This document shows, piece by piece, positions 18,019 to 28,000 of a stretch of 44,633 nt of DNA (position 1 is its first letter; each line of letters starts with the position of its first letter). Origin of the DNA: Thiotrichaceae bacterium (GTDB taxonomy: Bacteria; Pseudomonadota; Gammaproteobacteria; Thiotrichales; Thiotrichaceae). Under the pieces are notes generated by a model. It had not been told where the DNA came from. It worked only from the letters and a program-made list of their open reading frames with translations, and made no database searches. The translations under genes and the position numbers were made by a program. The stretch is taken from contig JALSJN010000078.1 in the NCBI GenBank assembly GCA_026989335.1, forward strand, positions 1 through 44,633, in the 5' to 3' direction.

Positions 18019-19297
18019 TCTTGAGTTTCCTTTCATTAAATCCTTTAAGTGCCAATAACGCAGAACCATAAGCTGCTTCAGTATGCTCTGATTCTAGCAT
18101 TTTGACGGATAACTGATTTTCTCTAATCATTGTCCACGCCTTATTGCGTGTACCACCACCAACACTACGCACAGAGTTAGCTAGTGGGGCACCTAGGTCA
18201 GCAAGTTTTTTATAACCCTGCTTTTCGATAGTGGCAATACCTTCTAGAATCCCTTGAAAGAATCTTAAATCTGATTCAGGACGAGGTGATAACACAGGTT
18301 GTTTACGGGTATCCGCAACAGGAAAACGCTCGCCTGTTTGTAATAAAGGATAATAATCCAATCCGGTCGGCTCATCAGGTTTTAGCTGTATTGTTAGCTC
18401 ATCAAGCTGTTGCTGCGAGAAATAATGCCGCAATACTTTAGCGCCCGCGTTTGATGCGCCACCCACCAGCCATTGATTATTTAAACGGTGTGAATAAATA
18501 CCATGCTTTGGCGAAAAGATCGGTGTATCCGAAATCAGCTTTACGACCAAGGTACTTCCTAAAGATGTTACCGCATCACCGACTTTATCTGCACCCGTGG
18601 CAATAAAAGCTGCAATGCTATCCGTTGTCCCTGTAACACATTGTAATGTAAGGGGTAAGCCCAACTGATTCGCTTGTAATTCATCAATCTGTGCAACCGC
18701 TGTACCCGCTGGAGTTACGCTTGGTAATAAGGATTGTGTAATCCCCAGCTTTTTTATTTCATTGCTTGGCCAACTTTGATTAACCACATCGTAACCTAAT
18801 TTCAAGCAATTATTTTCATCGCTTAATTGATAATTATTGCTTAGCTTGCCCAAAATATAGTCGGCTTGATGTACCGCATGAGCATGCGACTCACTTGGTT
18901 GATGCTTTAACAACCACAGCAATCGCGCTAACGAACTAGATACCCCTTGCCCACCATTATTTTCCGGCATAAACTTTTTTATTATTTTCGCTTCATCCGT
19001 TGCGCGCAGATCGTTATACATCAAAATTGATGAGCTAGGACGCCCCTGAGAATCCACCAATAAAATTGTGCCTGATGTACCATCAACAGCAATTGATTTA
19101 AGATTTTTCTTTATTTTAAAAGGCAGGTCATTTATAAGTTTAACGACCGAATCCCACCACAACTGGGAGGTTTGATTATCTGGATTTTGATAAGCAGTAT
19201 TGGTTTGACTATGTATTTTTTTGTATTTATCAATAATCGTTAATCGACAACCTGAAGTGCCTAAATCTATTCCTGCAAAAAAAGGGTTATCTTTCAT
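18011..19297 (-). CDS. FGGY-family carbohydrate kinase, probable D-ribulose kinase
   Basis: 428 residues, short for FGGY kinases (~500) but the size of the cyanobacterial/plant SePSK/XK-1 group, which phosphorylates D-ribulose. N-terminal phosphate-binding loop FFAGIDLGTSGCRLTIIDKY, substrate segment AVDGTSGTILLVDSQGRPSS, YNDLRATDEAKI, ATP-domain loop VTGTTDSIAAFIATGADKVG, and C-terminal SVGGGTRNKAWTMIRENQLS. Expected reaction: ATP-dependent formation of ribulose 5-phosphate, which would feed the pentose phosphate pathway, Calvin cycle or RuMP cycle. The substrate is inferred from subgroup similarity, not proven. The cupin gene lies upstream and a CysZ-like gene overlaps its end. Confidence 0.8.
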   Translation of the reverse strand: MKDNPFFAGIDLGTSGCRLTIIDKYKKIHSQTNTAYQNPDNQTSQLWWDSVVKLINDLPFKIKKNLKSIAVDGTSGTILLVDSQGRPSSSILMYNDLRATDEAKIIKKFMPENNGGQGVSSSLARLLWLLKHQPSESHAHAVHQADYILGKLSNNYQLSDENNCLKLGYDVVNQSWPSNEIKKLGITQSLLPSVTPAGTAVAQIDELQANQLGLPLTLQCVTGTTDSIAAFIATGADKVGDAVTSLGSTLVVKLISDTPIFSPKHGIYSHRLNNQWLVGGASNAGAKVLRHYFSQQQLDELTIQLKPDEPTGLDYYPLLQTGERFPVADTRKQPVLSPRPESDLRFFQGILEGIATIEKQGYKKLADLGAPLANSVRSVGGGTRNKAWTMIRENQLSVKMLESEHTEAAYGSALLALKGFNERKLKND

Positions 19298-19363
19298 AAA
19301 ACGATCTTACTTTACGCTGATACTCACTCAGCTGAATTGACCTATTTGAAACCAAGGCATCTA

Positions 19364-19678
19364 TCATTCGCTACCCTCAAATTCAATCACTAATATACGC
19401 GCTTCGCCAAGCGGATGTGCCACGTGCTCTGTACCGATAGTTGCGTGGAATATATCGCCAGCATTAAGTGTATTTTTAACTACTTTCGAATCAACCTTAT
19501 GGTGCATTTCCACAACGCCATCGAGCACCACAAAAACCTCTTCTCCATCATTAATATGCCATTTATAAGGCTGATCTGTCCAATGGAGTCGAGTCGTTAT
19601 ACCATTCATATTGGCTATATCGACTGCACCCCATGCTTTTTTAGCGGTAAATTCTTTACTTTTAATGATTTTTGGCAT
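19364..19678 (-). CDS. cupin-domain protein
   Basis: 104 residues forming one cupin barrel: motif 1 YKWHINDGEEVFVVLDGVVE and motif 2 LNAGDIFHATIGTEHVAHPL hold His/Glu residues that could bind a metal. Small stand-alone cupins of this kind are isomerases, dioxygenases or sugar-binding proteins, and no specific activity can be assigned. The only plausible Shine-Dalgarno (AAAGGT, 6 nt before the ATG) lies in the end of the MITE-like element at 19681-19835. It is 66 nt upstream of the FGGY kinase start, so the two may be one transcription unit. Confidence 0.85.
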   Translation of the reverse strand: MPKIIKSKEFTAKKAWGAVDIANMNGITTRLHWTDQPYKWHINDGEEVFVVLDGVVEMHHKVDSKVVKNTLNAGDIFHATIGTEHVAHPLGEARILVIEFEGSE

Positions 19679-19680
19679 GT

Positions 19681-19835
19681 TGAGACCTTTGTACGAGTCA
19701 GTAGCGAAAGAAAAATGGGCTATAATTTTATTGATTGAGCGAAAAATGAAGTTAATAACGGGTTATTAGCAAGTTTCTCAACGAAGAGCAGTGAAATTTT
19801 AGTCATTTTTACTCGTCATCTGATTCGTGCAAAGC
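19681..19835. mobile_element. MITE-like snap-back element, copy 2
   Basis: Same element as at 12760-12916, recognised along its whole length: gaccttt-gtacgagtcag at the left end, ctgattcgtgcaaag at the right end, and shared inner blocks such as gaaaaatgggcta and ttattagcaagttt. It fills the gap between the DUF2164 gene stop (19843) and the cupin start (19678). As a ~150-nt snap-back it could also act as a transcription end for the Dab operon. Confidence 0.8.
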
Positions 19836-19842
19836 ACTGATA

Positions 19843-20091
19843 TTATAACTTTACCTGTTTTTCAAGCACATAAATAGACTCTTTTAATTCTTCCATACGC
19901 GCATCCAACATATCTAATGAATCACGAATCCCCCTATTATAAAAATAAGGGCCTATTTCTTCGCTAAAAAAATCCAATAAGAATTCTGCGTCAAAATTAC
20001 CAACCTCTGTATCGAGCTCATCATGTAGATACATTTTAATTTTAGGAACCAAGGACTCTTTTTCTTCTTTACTAAATTTAATTTCAGACAT
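19843..20091 (-). CDS. DUF2164 family small protein
   Basis: 82 residues from the ATG at 20091, which has an ideal GAGGAGAAA immediately upstream; the in-frame start at 20112 is less well placed. It shows the DUF2164 pattern IKFSKEEKESLVPKIKMYLH, DAEFLLDFFSEEIGPYFYNR and a C-terminal heptad-like helix (MLDARMEELKESIYVLEKQV). The family's function is unknown; it is soluble and probably dimeric. It follows the last antiporter-like gene by 34 nt, so it is the last gene of the Dab operon, though DUF2164 genes also occur in unrelated contexts. Confidence 0.85.
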   Translation of the reverse strand: MSEIKFSKEEKESLVPKIKMYLHDELDTEVGNFDAEFLLDFFSEEIGPYFYNRGIRDSLDMLDARMEELKESIYVLEKQVKL

Positions 20092-20125
20092 TTTCTCCTC
20101 ACACCTCTTCACGATTGTCTATTAC

Positions 20126-21634
20126 TTAGCGTGTAATAACACCCAACCAATCCATGCTTGATTTTTCAATCACACCTAAAATCAACTGCGGATATAAACC
20201 AACAATCAACACCAGTGCGCTCATTACAAAAGCGATAAATAATTCTCTTGGCTTTAGATCAACGGCATCGGCAATAATGTCGTTACGACACTCTCCCAAA
20301 AATGCTTTACGGAAAATCCCCAGAAAATAAGCAGCACCTAAAATAACACCAAACAATGCCGCTAGACCAACGCCGGTATAGCTGTTTAAGGCACTAATTA
20401 TAATTAAGAACTCAGCAGGAAACGTGCTCGTACCCGGCACCCCCATATTGGCAAGCCCTAAAAAGAAGAAGAAAGACGTCAGTAAAGGCATCGTTTTAGC
20501 GACACCACCCAAGCTTATAATATCGGTCGAACCGATACACTGCAGTAAAAAGCCGCTTAATAAAAATAAGCCGCCTGCCACCATAGTGAGATTTAGTAAT
20601 TGAAACACTGCACCTTGAATTCCTTGAATGCTAAAAGTAGCAATACCCAACACCACCATACCCACATGGCTTAAACTTGAAAACGCCAACATGCGCCGAA
20701 TATTGGTTTGGCTCAACGCCGCAACGGCACCGTAAACCACCCCAGTAATCCCCAAGCCAATGAGTAACCATTGATAGGTATGTGCCGCATCCGGTGCCAT
20801 CGGCACGGTAAAACGCAGCAGGCCATAAGCCCCTAGTTTTATACCAACTAGGGTTGCAATTGTTCCTGGGTGACCTTCTTGTGCGAGTACTGGCAGCCAT
20901 GTGTGCATGGGAAATAATGGTGTTTTTATACCAAAACCAAATAATAATAAAAAGAAGATAATGCTTTGGTAAGGGTTATCATCCGCAACTTGGACTAGCT
21001 GCGTATAATCAAATACATAACTGCCATCAGGCTGTATCGCCAGTAACACAAAGGCAAACGCGATTGGTAAGCCACCTGTCATCATAAATAAAACATATTT
21101 CATGCCCGCATAACGGCGGTTTGCTCCCACTCCCCAAAGGCTTAAAAGAAAATACAACGGGATTAAAGTGGTTTCCCAAAAGAACAAAAACAAGATGGTA
21201 TCAAGCGCACTAAATACACCTAAGATAGCAAATTCTAGAATCAAAATTAACGAAAAATAGCTACGCCGTAATGTTTGAATATTGTTCCACGATGACAGCG
21301 TTACCATCATAAATAGCAATGCCGCGGCGGGCAAAAACAACACAGATAACCCATCAATACCAATAAAATAATGAATATTCAGTGAGCTAATCCATGGGTT
21401 TTTTTCCACCATTTGGAAACCCGATAAATCAGCATCAAAATTAACAGCAATGATAACCGTCACTGCCAATACCAGTAAATGCGTGGTTAATGCCATCAGA
21501 CGAGCTTTAGATTCAGGAACGACTAACGTTAAAGCCGCCCCAACAGGCAAAATTACTAATAAAAGACTTAACCATGGGAAGTCAGAAAAGTGTAATGCGC
21601 TATATGCTGCATACATTGCATTGTCTTTATCCAT
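20126..21634 (-). CDS. NuoM-like antiporter subunit of the Dab operon (second NuoM-like)
   Basis: 502 residues with about 14 membrane helices. All the residues expected of a working Mrp/NuoM-type proton channel are visible: Glu in FFWETTLIPLYFLLSLWG (near 153), Lys in GFGIKTPLFPMHTWLP (near 234), Lys in VGIKLGAYGLLRF (near 266), and the late Glu in GVPGTSTFPAEFLIIISALN. Known role of the family: one proton-translocating module of complex I or Mrp antiporters. Its ATG shares a base with the stop of the preceding subunit (TAATG), showing coupling. With DabA and the other subunits it should form an ion-conducting membrane part, not a respiratory complex I. Confidence 0.9.
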   Translation of the reverse strand: MDKDNAMYAAYSALHFSDFPWLSLLLVILPVGAALTLVVPESKARLMALTTHLLVLAVTVIIAVNFDADLSGFQMVEKNPWISSLNIHYFIGIDGLSVLFLPAAALLFMMVTLSSWNNIQTLRRSYFSLILILEFAILGVFSALDTILFLFFWETTLIPLYFLLSLWGVGANRRYAGMKYVLFMMTGGLPIAFAFVLLAIQPDGSYVFDYTQLVQVADDNPYQSIIFFLLLFGFGIKTPLFPMHTWLPVLAQEGHPGTIATLVGIKLGAYGLLRFTVPMAPDAAHTYQWLLIGLGITGVVYGAVAALSQTNIRRMLAFSSLSHVGMVVLGIATFSIQGIQGAVFQLLNLTMVAGGLFLLSGFLLQCIGSTDIISLGGVAKTMPLLTSFFFFLGLANMGVPGTSTFPAEFLIIISALNSYTGVGLAALFGVILGAAYFLGIFRKAFLGECRNDIIADAVDLKPRELFIAFVMSALVLIVGLYPQLILGVIEKSSMDWLGVITR

Positions 21635-23169
21635 TATTCATGTTCGCCTCGATTACCGTATAAATTTGATAAGCCATCAAGTGCATGTTCAAATAAATCC
21701 AACCATAATTCCGAGAAAAATCCCATCCCAAGTATCACTATAATCACTGTAATCGTAATGGCTTGTTCTGTGAGCCTTGCGGAGTTTTTATCCCATTTTG
21801 ATGTATCACTATTGGGCTCTGAAAGGAAGGCTTTTTGAAACGCAAACAGTAAAAAACCCGCCGCGGTTACATTGCCCAGTGCCGCAGCAATTGTGATCAA
21901 TGCACCAAACTCAGCTATTGATGCTTCCAAGACAAAATGTACCGCATCAAACCCAGGTGTTCCTGGCATCCCTACTATTGCTAGACCAGCAATTAAAAAG
22001 GCAATTCCTGCCAGCGGTAAAAACTCAAATAAGCCACCCAAACGAGACATGACTGAGGTATTGGTTCGCTCCCAAATAAGCCCGGTCATAAACATTAAAG
22101 CAGATATCGCCAAGCCAAAATTAATGGCCAGCATAATACCGCCTTCAAAACCATTCCGACTTAAGGTGAATAAACCAATGGTTAAAATACCAGTATGGCT
22201 GATTACTCCATATGCCATCAAACGCCTTAAATTGGTCTGGCGCATGGCTAAAACAGCCGCATAAAAAATTCCAACCATGGCAAAAATAACTATAATATTG
22301 TGCCAATCATTCACCGCATCCGGCAGTATTGGAAATACAAAACGCAGTAAGCCAAAAACACCCACTTTTAAGCCCAGTAATAACACTGGAGCAACTGATA
22401 CATTGCCGTGTTGCATGGCGATAGGTAACCAACCATGCAAAGGAAACACTGGGATACGAATGCCAAAGCCGTAAAATAAAGTAAAGAAAATAAACGTGCC
22501 AATGGCAGGTTCAACCGGTGTTTTTGCCAAGTCATACAAGTCAAAAGACCAACGACTAGCTTCAACGGTATTTAACTGATGCGCCGAGAAATTCCAACCC
22601 AGCATCAAAGTCCCAATCACCATTAAAATGATACTGATAGCCATAAATTTGGCATAAGTAAATATCATCGGTTGAGGGTCAATATAAGTCGCCCAACGAT
22701 ATAAAAGTACACCGACAGCAATAATTTCCAGTATCGACATCAACACAAACCACAACAAATCAACCGTCATGAATTGGCTCATTAGAACAGCTTGGATAAA
22801 GGTAACAACGGCTAATACCGATGTATTGTGTAAACCTCTAAAAATAACAAATAAAACTGACAATAAACCCAATAGCCCATTGAGCAGTATAAATAAAATC
22901 CCAATACCATCAACTGCCGCATGATAAGGTAACCCAAGCACACTGGCTTTATTCGCAAACTGCATGGTAACGGCTTCAGCTGAACCTATACTTGTATCAA
23001 AAATCTGATACAAATAAATAGCAAGTATTAACTCCAAACTGCTTGCAACGATCGCCAATAATGCCGCTGGCATATTACGCATTTTCCACAGTAAAAGTGC
23101 TGCAACTAAGGGTAGAAGTTGCATGATTTCTAAAATGGGTAATGCGCTATATGTTTCTAAAAATTCCAT
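21634..23169 (-). CDS. NuoM/NuoN-like antiporter subunit with atypical channel residues
   Basis: 511 residues from the ATG at 23169. A longer frame to 23280 runs into the palindromic element and has no family-like N-terminus; MEFLETYSALPILEIMQLLP fits a membrane start. About 14 helices. The TM5-type Glu remains (LMSILEIIAVGVLLYRW), but the TM7 lysine of the family is Arg238 (GFGIRIPVFPLHGWLP), and the late Glu of GTxxFxxEF is His near 411 (GTPGFDAVHFVLEAS). The TM8 Lys is kept (GLKVGVFGLLRF). It is therefore the most divergent of the four antiporter-like subunits and may be a structural or differently coupled channel. Only a weak ribosome binding site is visible. Coupled to the next gene by TAATG. 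Confidence 0.85.
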   Translation of the reverse strand: MEFLETYSALPILEIMQLLPLVAALLLWKMRNMPAALLAIVASSLELILAIYLYQIFDTSIGSAEAVTMQFANKASVLGLPYHAAVDGIGILFILLNGLLGLLSVLFVIFRGLHNTSVLAVVTFIQAVLMSQFMTVDLLWFVLMSILEIIAVGVLLYRWATYIDPQPMIFTYAKFMAISIILMVIGTLMLGWNFSAHQLNTVEASRWSFDLYDLAKTPVEPAIGTFIFFTLFYGFGIRIPVFPLHGWLPIAMQHGNVSVAPVLLLGLKVGVFGLLRFVFPILPDAVNDWHNIIVIFAMVGIFYAAVLAMRQTNLRRLMAYGVISHTGILTIGLFTLSRNGFEGGIMLAINFGLAISALMFMTGLIWERTNTSVMSRLGGLFEFLPLAGIAFLIAGLAIVGMPGTPGFDAVHFVLEASIAEFGALITIAAALGNVTAAGFLLFAFQKAFLSEPNSDTSKWDKNSARLTEQAITITVIIVILGMGFFSELWLDLFEHALDGLSNLYGNRGEHE

Positions 23170-23184
23170 ATATCTAGTGCCTAA

Positions 23185-23460
23185 CCTTAAGAAATCTATG
23201 AATAACCTAGTTGAGATTCTGTAAGTCTCTAGGGCATCATATCCTAGACGCACTTTGCAGGGAATGCTTATTGCCTTCACAAAAAGTGCAACGACGGAGA
23301 TGATGCCCTAGAGACTTACCCTACGGGGGCTTAGCCAAGTTTCCAATTTCTTCGTTATTGATTTGAACCTTAGAATGACTATGCTTAAAATCAATGCCTC
23401 GAACTTGAAAACTTGGCGTTGCCAGAACTCAGCTAGGTTATTCAAGAGATTCCTTAAAGT
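23185..23460. repeat. cloverleaf-like nested palindromic element inside the Dab operon
   Basis: Three arm pairs. The outer arms, 23185-23220 and 23424-23460, pair imperfectly (core gaataacctag / ctaggttattc). Inside them lie a perfect 20-bp inverted repeat, gtaagtctctagggcatcat (23221-23240) against 23300-23319, and an imperfect hairpin with arms near 23335-23368 and 23388-23416 (ccaagttt / aaacttgg). RNA or single-stranded DNA could fold as a closed stem with two side hairpins. The element occupies the whole gap between dabB and the next gene and covers the dabB stop codon. No ORF. Confidence 0.8.
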
Positions 23461-25031
23461 ACAACAACAAAAGTTGCCATAATTAACACCAAAACATAGC
23501 GTGGCTGAGTCAGTAATTTATCAATTCTTACTAAGTAGTTTCCTAAGAAGTTAACTGCTTTCATTAAACCTTCACCACTACCTTTTAAGATAAAACGTTC
23601 TTCTAAAACCTGTAAAGAGCCAGCAAATAGTTCTAGTGATTTACCAAATATACCGCGGCCTTTTCCCACATCACTACTTACCGTAAACTTACCTTGTTGC
23701 TGTGCCTCCCAGTGTGACAGGGTATTCAACATCGTAGTATTTGATGGAATTCCAGTGATTCGATCAACAACCTGCTCATCAAATACTTGCACTTCATTGG
23801 CTAATGCCCGCGTCGGTTTCGTAAGCATCCAGTCGGCTATACCATCCAACCAGAAGCGTTGTAAAGCAGCGGTGTAGAGCCATGTTTTTTGATTTAACCA
23901 CTGGGGTACAGGTGCAGCAGGCGATGTAACTTGCTGCATAAATGACGGCGCGTGTAAAAATTGATAAGCACGCCAAACCGCATGTGCCACAATATGACCC
24001 AGCGCCAATTCAAACCATCCCAAGCCAATCCACACCATCATTAGACCAACTTGTGCTAATGTTGAGAACATAAATGAAGATTTCACATCCGTTTGCACCA
24101 AGCCCACTATGTAGGCATAAACGATAGTCACCAAACCTGTAAGAATAATAAAAACCATTAAAGCGGGCGCTTGAATTAATAAAGACTCCGTTCGAATTAA
24201 TAAATAAACCCCCGCATGTACCATTAAGGAGCCATAAAAAACTGCGCTAGAAGGTGTCGGCCCTTCAAGTGCACGTGTGATCCACGCTGAAAATGGGAAC
24301 TGGGCAGACTTGGCAAACGCAGCAATCATAAAACCAAACAGGATAATACCGATGTGAATTTTTGAGGTAATCATCGACCCCATTTCAATCCAATCTACTG
24401 TGCCTAACCAAAAAAAGGAAAAAGCGATCGCTAAAATAAAGCCTGCATCACCAATTCGGTTAGTTACAAAGGCCCGCGTGGCATTAGTCGTTGCTACATC
24501 ACGGTGCCATGAATAAGCGATTAACAAATACGAACTTACGCCAGCTAGCTCCCAGCCGATAAATGTTAAAATCGCATTACCCGACAATGTCATTAAAAAC
24601 ATGGCGGCATTAAACACCGAAAGCATCATAAAAAAGCGTTGAAAGCCTGCTTCTCGATGTAAATAATTAACCGAAAATTTTGTAACGATAAGCGTAATAA
24701 ACCCCACTAACGTTGCCATTACAAGACTTTTATAATCCATGATAAAGCTGATATTAATATGATATTCACCGGATGAAAGCCACTCACCCAAACTAATCGT
24801 TGCGCTAGGAAGCCCTTTTACTAAAGCGAAAACATCAAGTGCTAAAATGAGTAAAAAGGATAGACTAATGGCCCCCAGCGCTACGGCTGAGGTTTGCTTC
24901 TCGCCTGACTCGCCTCGGTTCCACGAAAAAATAAAGCCTATTGCAATCCACAGTGCTGCCAGTAAAGGCAATAATGGAATCAACCCCAGTATGACTTTTA
25001 ATAACGGCAGTGATTCCGTTGTATCAAGCAT
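23454..25031 (-). CDS. dabB: DabB-like (NuoL-type) subunit of the DIC accumulator
   Basis: 525 residues, NuoL/MnhA-like, with about 14 helices. Glu lies in FIGWELAGVSSYLLIAYSWH (near 160) and Lys in IAAFAKSAQFPFSAWITRAL (near 241), followed by the hallmark LEGPTPSSAVFYGSLMVHAG. The start overlaps the DabA stop by 8 nt, so the two are translationally coupled, as in known dabA/dabB pairs where DabB is the ion-conducting partner of DabA. The C-terminus (LTQPRYVLVLIMATFVVVL) is one last helix whose stop codon lies in the arm of the palindromic element at 23185-23460, so the original protein may have been slightly longer. Confidence 0.9.
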   Translation of the reverse strand: MLDTTESLPLLKVILGLIPLLPLLAALWIAIGFIFSWNRGESGEKQTSAVALGAISLSFLLILALDVFALVKGLPSATISLGEWLSSGEYHINISFIMDYKSLVMATLVGFITLIVTKFSVNYLHREAGFQRFFMMLSVFNAAMFLMTLSGNAILTFIGWELAGVSSYLLIAYSWHRDVATTNATRAFVTNRIGDAGFILAIAFSFFWLGTVDWIEMGSMITSKIHIGIILFGFMIAAFAKSAQFPFSAWITRALEGPTPSSAVFYGSLMVHAGVYLLIRTESLLIQAPALMVFIILTGLVTIVYAYIVGLVQTDVKSSFMFSTLAQVGLMMVWIGLGWFELALGHIVAHAVWRAYQFLHAPSFMQQVTSPAAPVPQWLNQKTWLYTAALQRFWLDGIADWMLTKPTRALANEVQVFDEQVVDRITGIPSNTTMLNTLSHWEAQQQGKFTVSSDVGKGRGIFGKSLELFAGSLQVLEERFILKGSGEGLMKAVNFLGNYLVRIDKLLTQPRYVLVLIMATFVVVL

Positions 25032-28000
25032 GCACTTTTACCGTTTCTATCAAGGCTGCTGGTAAATGGTCATAATTCCCGTTATACCAGTCTTCTGATT
25101 GTTTAATGGTGCTCACTTCAATCGCTGTATTGTCGCCCTTTTTATTGTTGGCTTCGTTCGACCATATCTCCCAGCCTTTTTCTGGGTTGAACGTGTGGAT
25201 CTGATCCGAGTCAGGATCTTTGGCCGATAACAGTACCCAGCCATTCCCAACTAATTCTTGTATTGAAGGCTGGTTATTATAAATCTGCGTTAAGGTTTCA
25301 ATTTTTGCCTCCACCATTAACTGTAAACGCATAGGTTCATGAATCTCAATCATTTGTAATGGTAAACCTGTACGTAAATCACCGCTCGCTCCTTCCATCA
25401 CACCGAATAAACCACTTAGATTATGAACGATTTTTGAGCCGCAACCATATCTCTCGTTATTTACCGCAGAGAAGTAATATTCCAAATTAATCCCAGCGCC
25501 AACGGGTCCTGCACTTAATAAAATCCGTTCTAAAAATTTCCCCTCTGGATCTACACTGGCATCATAAGAAATCAAAAAACAGCGTCGATCCATAAACATG
25601 CCTTGAGATAAATGCCTACGGCCAACAAAGCCTGTGGCAATGGTGGCGTGCCCAAGTTCAGGCCGTGCCTGAGAAATATCAACGGCACGACCAGCAATAT
25701 GTTTTTTAGCCGATTTCAATGTCGGGTTTTTAGGTGCTGATGCCAACTTTCGACAACGCTCATGAGCCGATTGTTGACAGGCTAGTGCAACTTCATTTTG
25801 TAATTTTTTAAAGGGTTTTTGCAATGGTTCAGGGATTAAATCAATATCTTCCCAGCTAATTTTCTCATTACAAGTATCGTGCTCTGCACCCACAAACCAA
25901 CAGTCATCAGGAATGCTTATTGTACGTTTTACTAACTGTTTACGTACCTCTGGATGATTGGCCATCGCCGCAAACGCGCGCCCATTAGGGCCACTAAATT
26001 TACCGCTGCAAGCACCACAGCCATAAGCAGAAGCATGCGGGTTATTTTGATTATTGGAGTAATGCCCAATTAATACCACAAAGTTAGAAAAGCCTGATAA
26101 CAAGCCATTATTTTGTAAGAATGCTTCGACGATATTGGTTTGTTCATCAATGGTAAAACCGTGTTTTAAATGTCTAAAGCTGGATGACTTATCCTTAGAA
26201 AAGGTGGTATCTATACGTGTTACTGGTTTTTTATTTAAGCTTTTTTGTAGCGACAAAATCCTCTCGCTCCAAGTCAAGGGTGAAAATATTTTCACCGCTA
26301 AAGTCAAAAAAGCAATGGGCATATAGAGTGCTGTTAAAAATGCTGTTTTAAGCACACTACGATGTGAATCTTGATGAATAAAATTCTTTAGTTGCACCGT
26401 TACCGCAGCCCTACGTTTGTGCTTTTCTACCGCTTCAACATGCTGAGCATCGGCTACTTCTTCTATTTCATGTTGGGGTGTTGCAACCACGGGGCAAAGT
26501 GGAAATGACTCTTTTTCATACAAGCCCTTCCAGTTCATCACGATACCAAAAAAAGCTGCTGCGCCAAACGTTTCGATAGCAGGATTTTGATGCTCAAGGT
26601 GACGACGTAACCCTTCTTCACGATCATCCATACAAAATATTAACTGCGCTTGCGGGCGCTGATCACGATTCGCCCAGGTTCCTCTACCATGATTTTTAGC
26701 GACCGTAGCAAACACTTGGTCACGGTAATGATTTTCATAGGCTTGTAATAAAATAAAACCGGCAGTTTGTTTGTCCATCTGCGCAATACAATCAAACAAT
26801 GTATTTATCTGGGTTGCATTAAGTTGTGAAATGTCTCTAGCGTTTAAACCTAAATGTTGAGCTAAACGAAATAACACCCATGCATTTTTCTCGGCAAGTT
26901 GATCATTACCCCTTGTTGTTGTACGTACCTTTGCGACATCATCACTTTGTTGCCAAGTCCAGATAATTTGCGCTAATTGTTGCCATTCTTCCTTGTGAGT
27001 ATTTAACGATTCTCGTTGTGCCGTTAATGCGATTAGCCTTTGCGCACTGCCTTTTACATATTCAGGTAAGTGCTCATTAAACAAGCCATAACGTACCAAG
27101 TGCTCTGCATCCTGCTGGTGCAAGTAGCCACGAATAGTGTCAAGGTCACCTTCAATCAACCACAAACGACGACATAGTTTACGAATATGTAAATGTTCAA
27201 GCACCAAGCGTACTGCTAGGTAATCAAAAATATCTACCTGCATTTCAGTATTGCTATTGTATTCTGGCTTTTTATGCCGCCAATAAAACATTCCCGACCA
27301 ACCAGGTAAATCCAACGCTAGCCGAGTGATATAAGCACCCCATTTATCTTCTGGAATACCCATTCGCCCAAGCTCAGTAACGATGGTATCTAGCGCAGAA
27401 TTTGGTAATGAATTGAGGTGTTCTTGCCAATCAGGTATGTCATTAAAGAACCTATTGCTATCCACTTTTGCGCTGGCTTTCCAACTTTGATAAAAGCTTT
27501 TATTCATCACAGAGTTAGCATGCCAGCGCGCAAAACCTTCATCCAGCCAATTAGAAATATAGGGTAATAAATAAGGGACAATTTCTGTTTGAACATCTTC
27601 CCCTGTTAGTGCTTTTAAAAAACCACGCAGGGTATAACTGTGACCAATTTTATCAATAGATTTATTTAATTGTTGCCAAGATTTTTTTTGAATAAGCGGA
27701 TTGATTTTAGATGATGATTTTGCCTCAATATCTGCTGTTACATTGAAATCTGTTAATTGTTTTATAACGGTGTGTAAATTAAAGTCACCGGTCTTGTCTT
27801 GCACCAGTGCTTCTAGTTGTTGCCAGGCTTCTTGCTGTGTTTCTTGAGTTTTAGGCAGAACATCATTAGCAATTGCGCTACCGTTTTCACTGGATATTAT
27901 TTTAGAAAATATTTTTTCAGCCTGCTCAGGTGCAAGATTTGTCATTCCTTCTGGATGAACGAACTTGACATCTAAGTTTAAGACATTAATACAAGCCTTC

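Noticed and set aside
21872-22264. 130-residue plus-strand frame opposite the divergent NuoM/N-like gene
   Set aside because: It is the antisense shadow of conserved membrane helices (Pro/Ile/Ala/Lys-rich composition), with no start signal.
23161-23280. Longer N-terminus for the 511-residue antiporter-like subunit (start at 23280)
   Set aside because: The added 37 residues are coded by the palindromic element, are not hydrophobic in the family manner and have no ribosome binding site.
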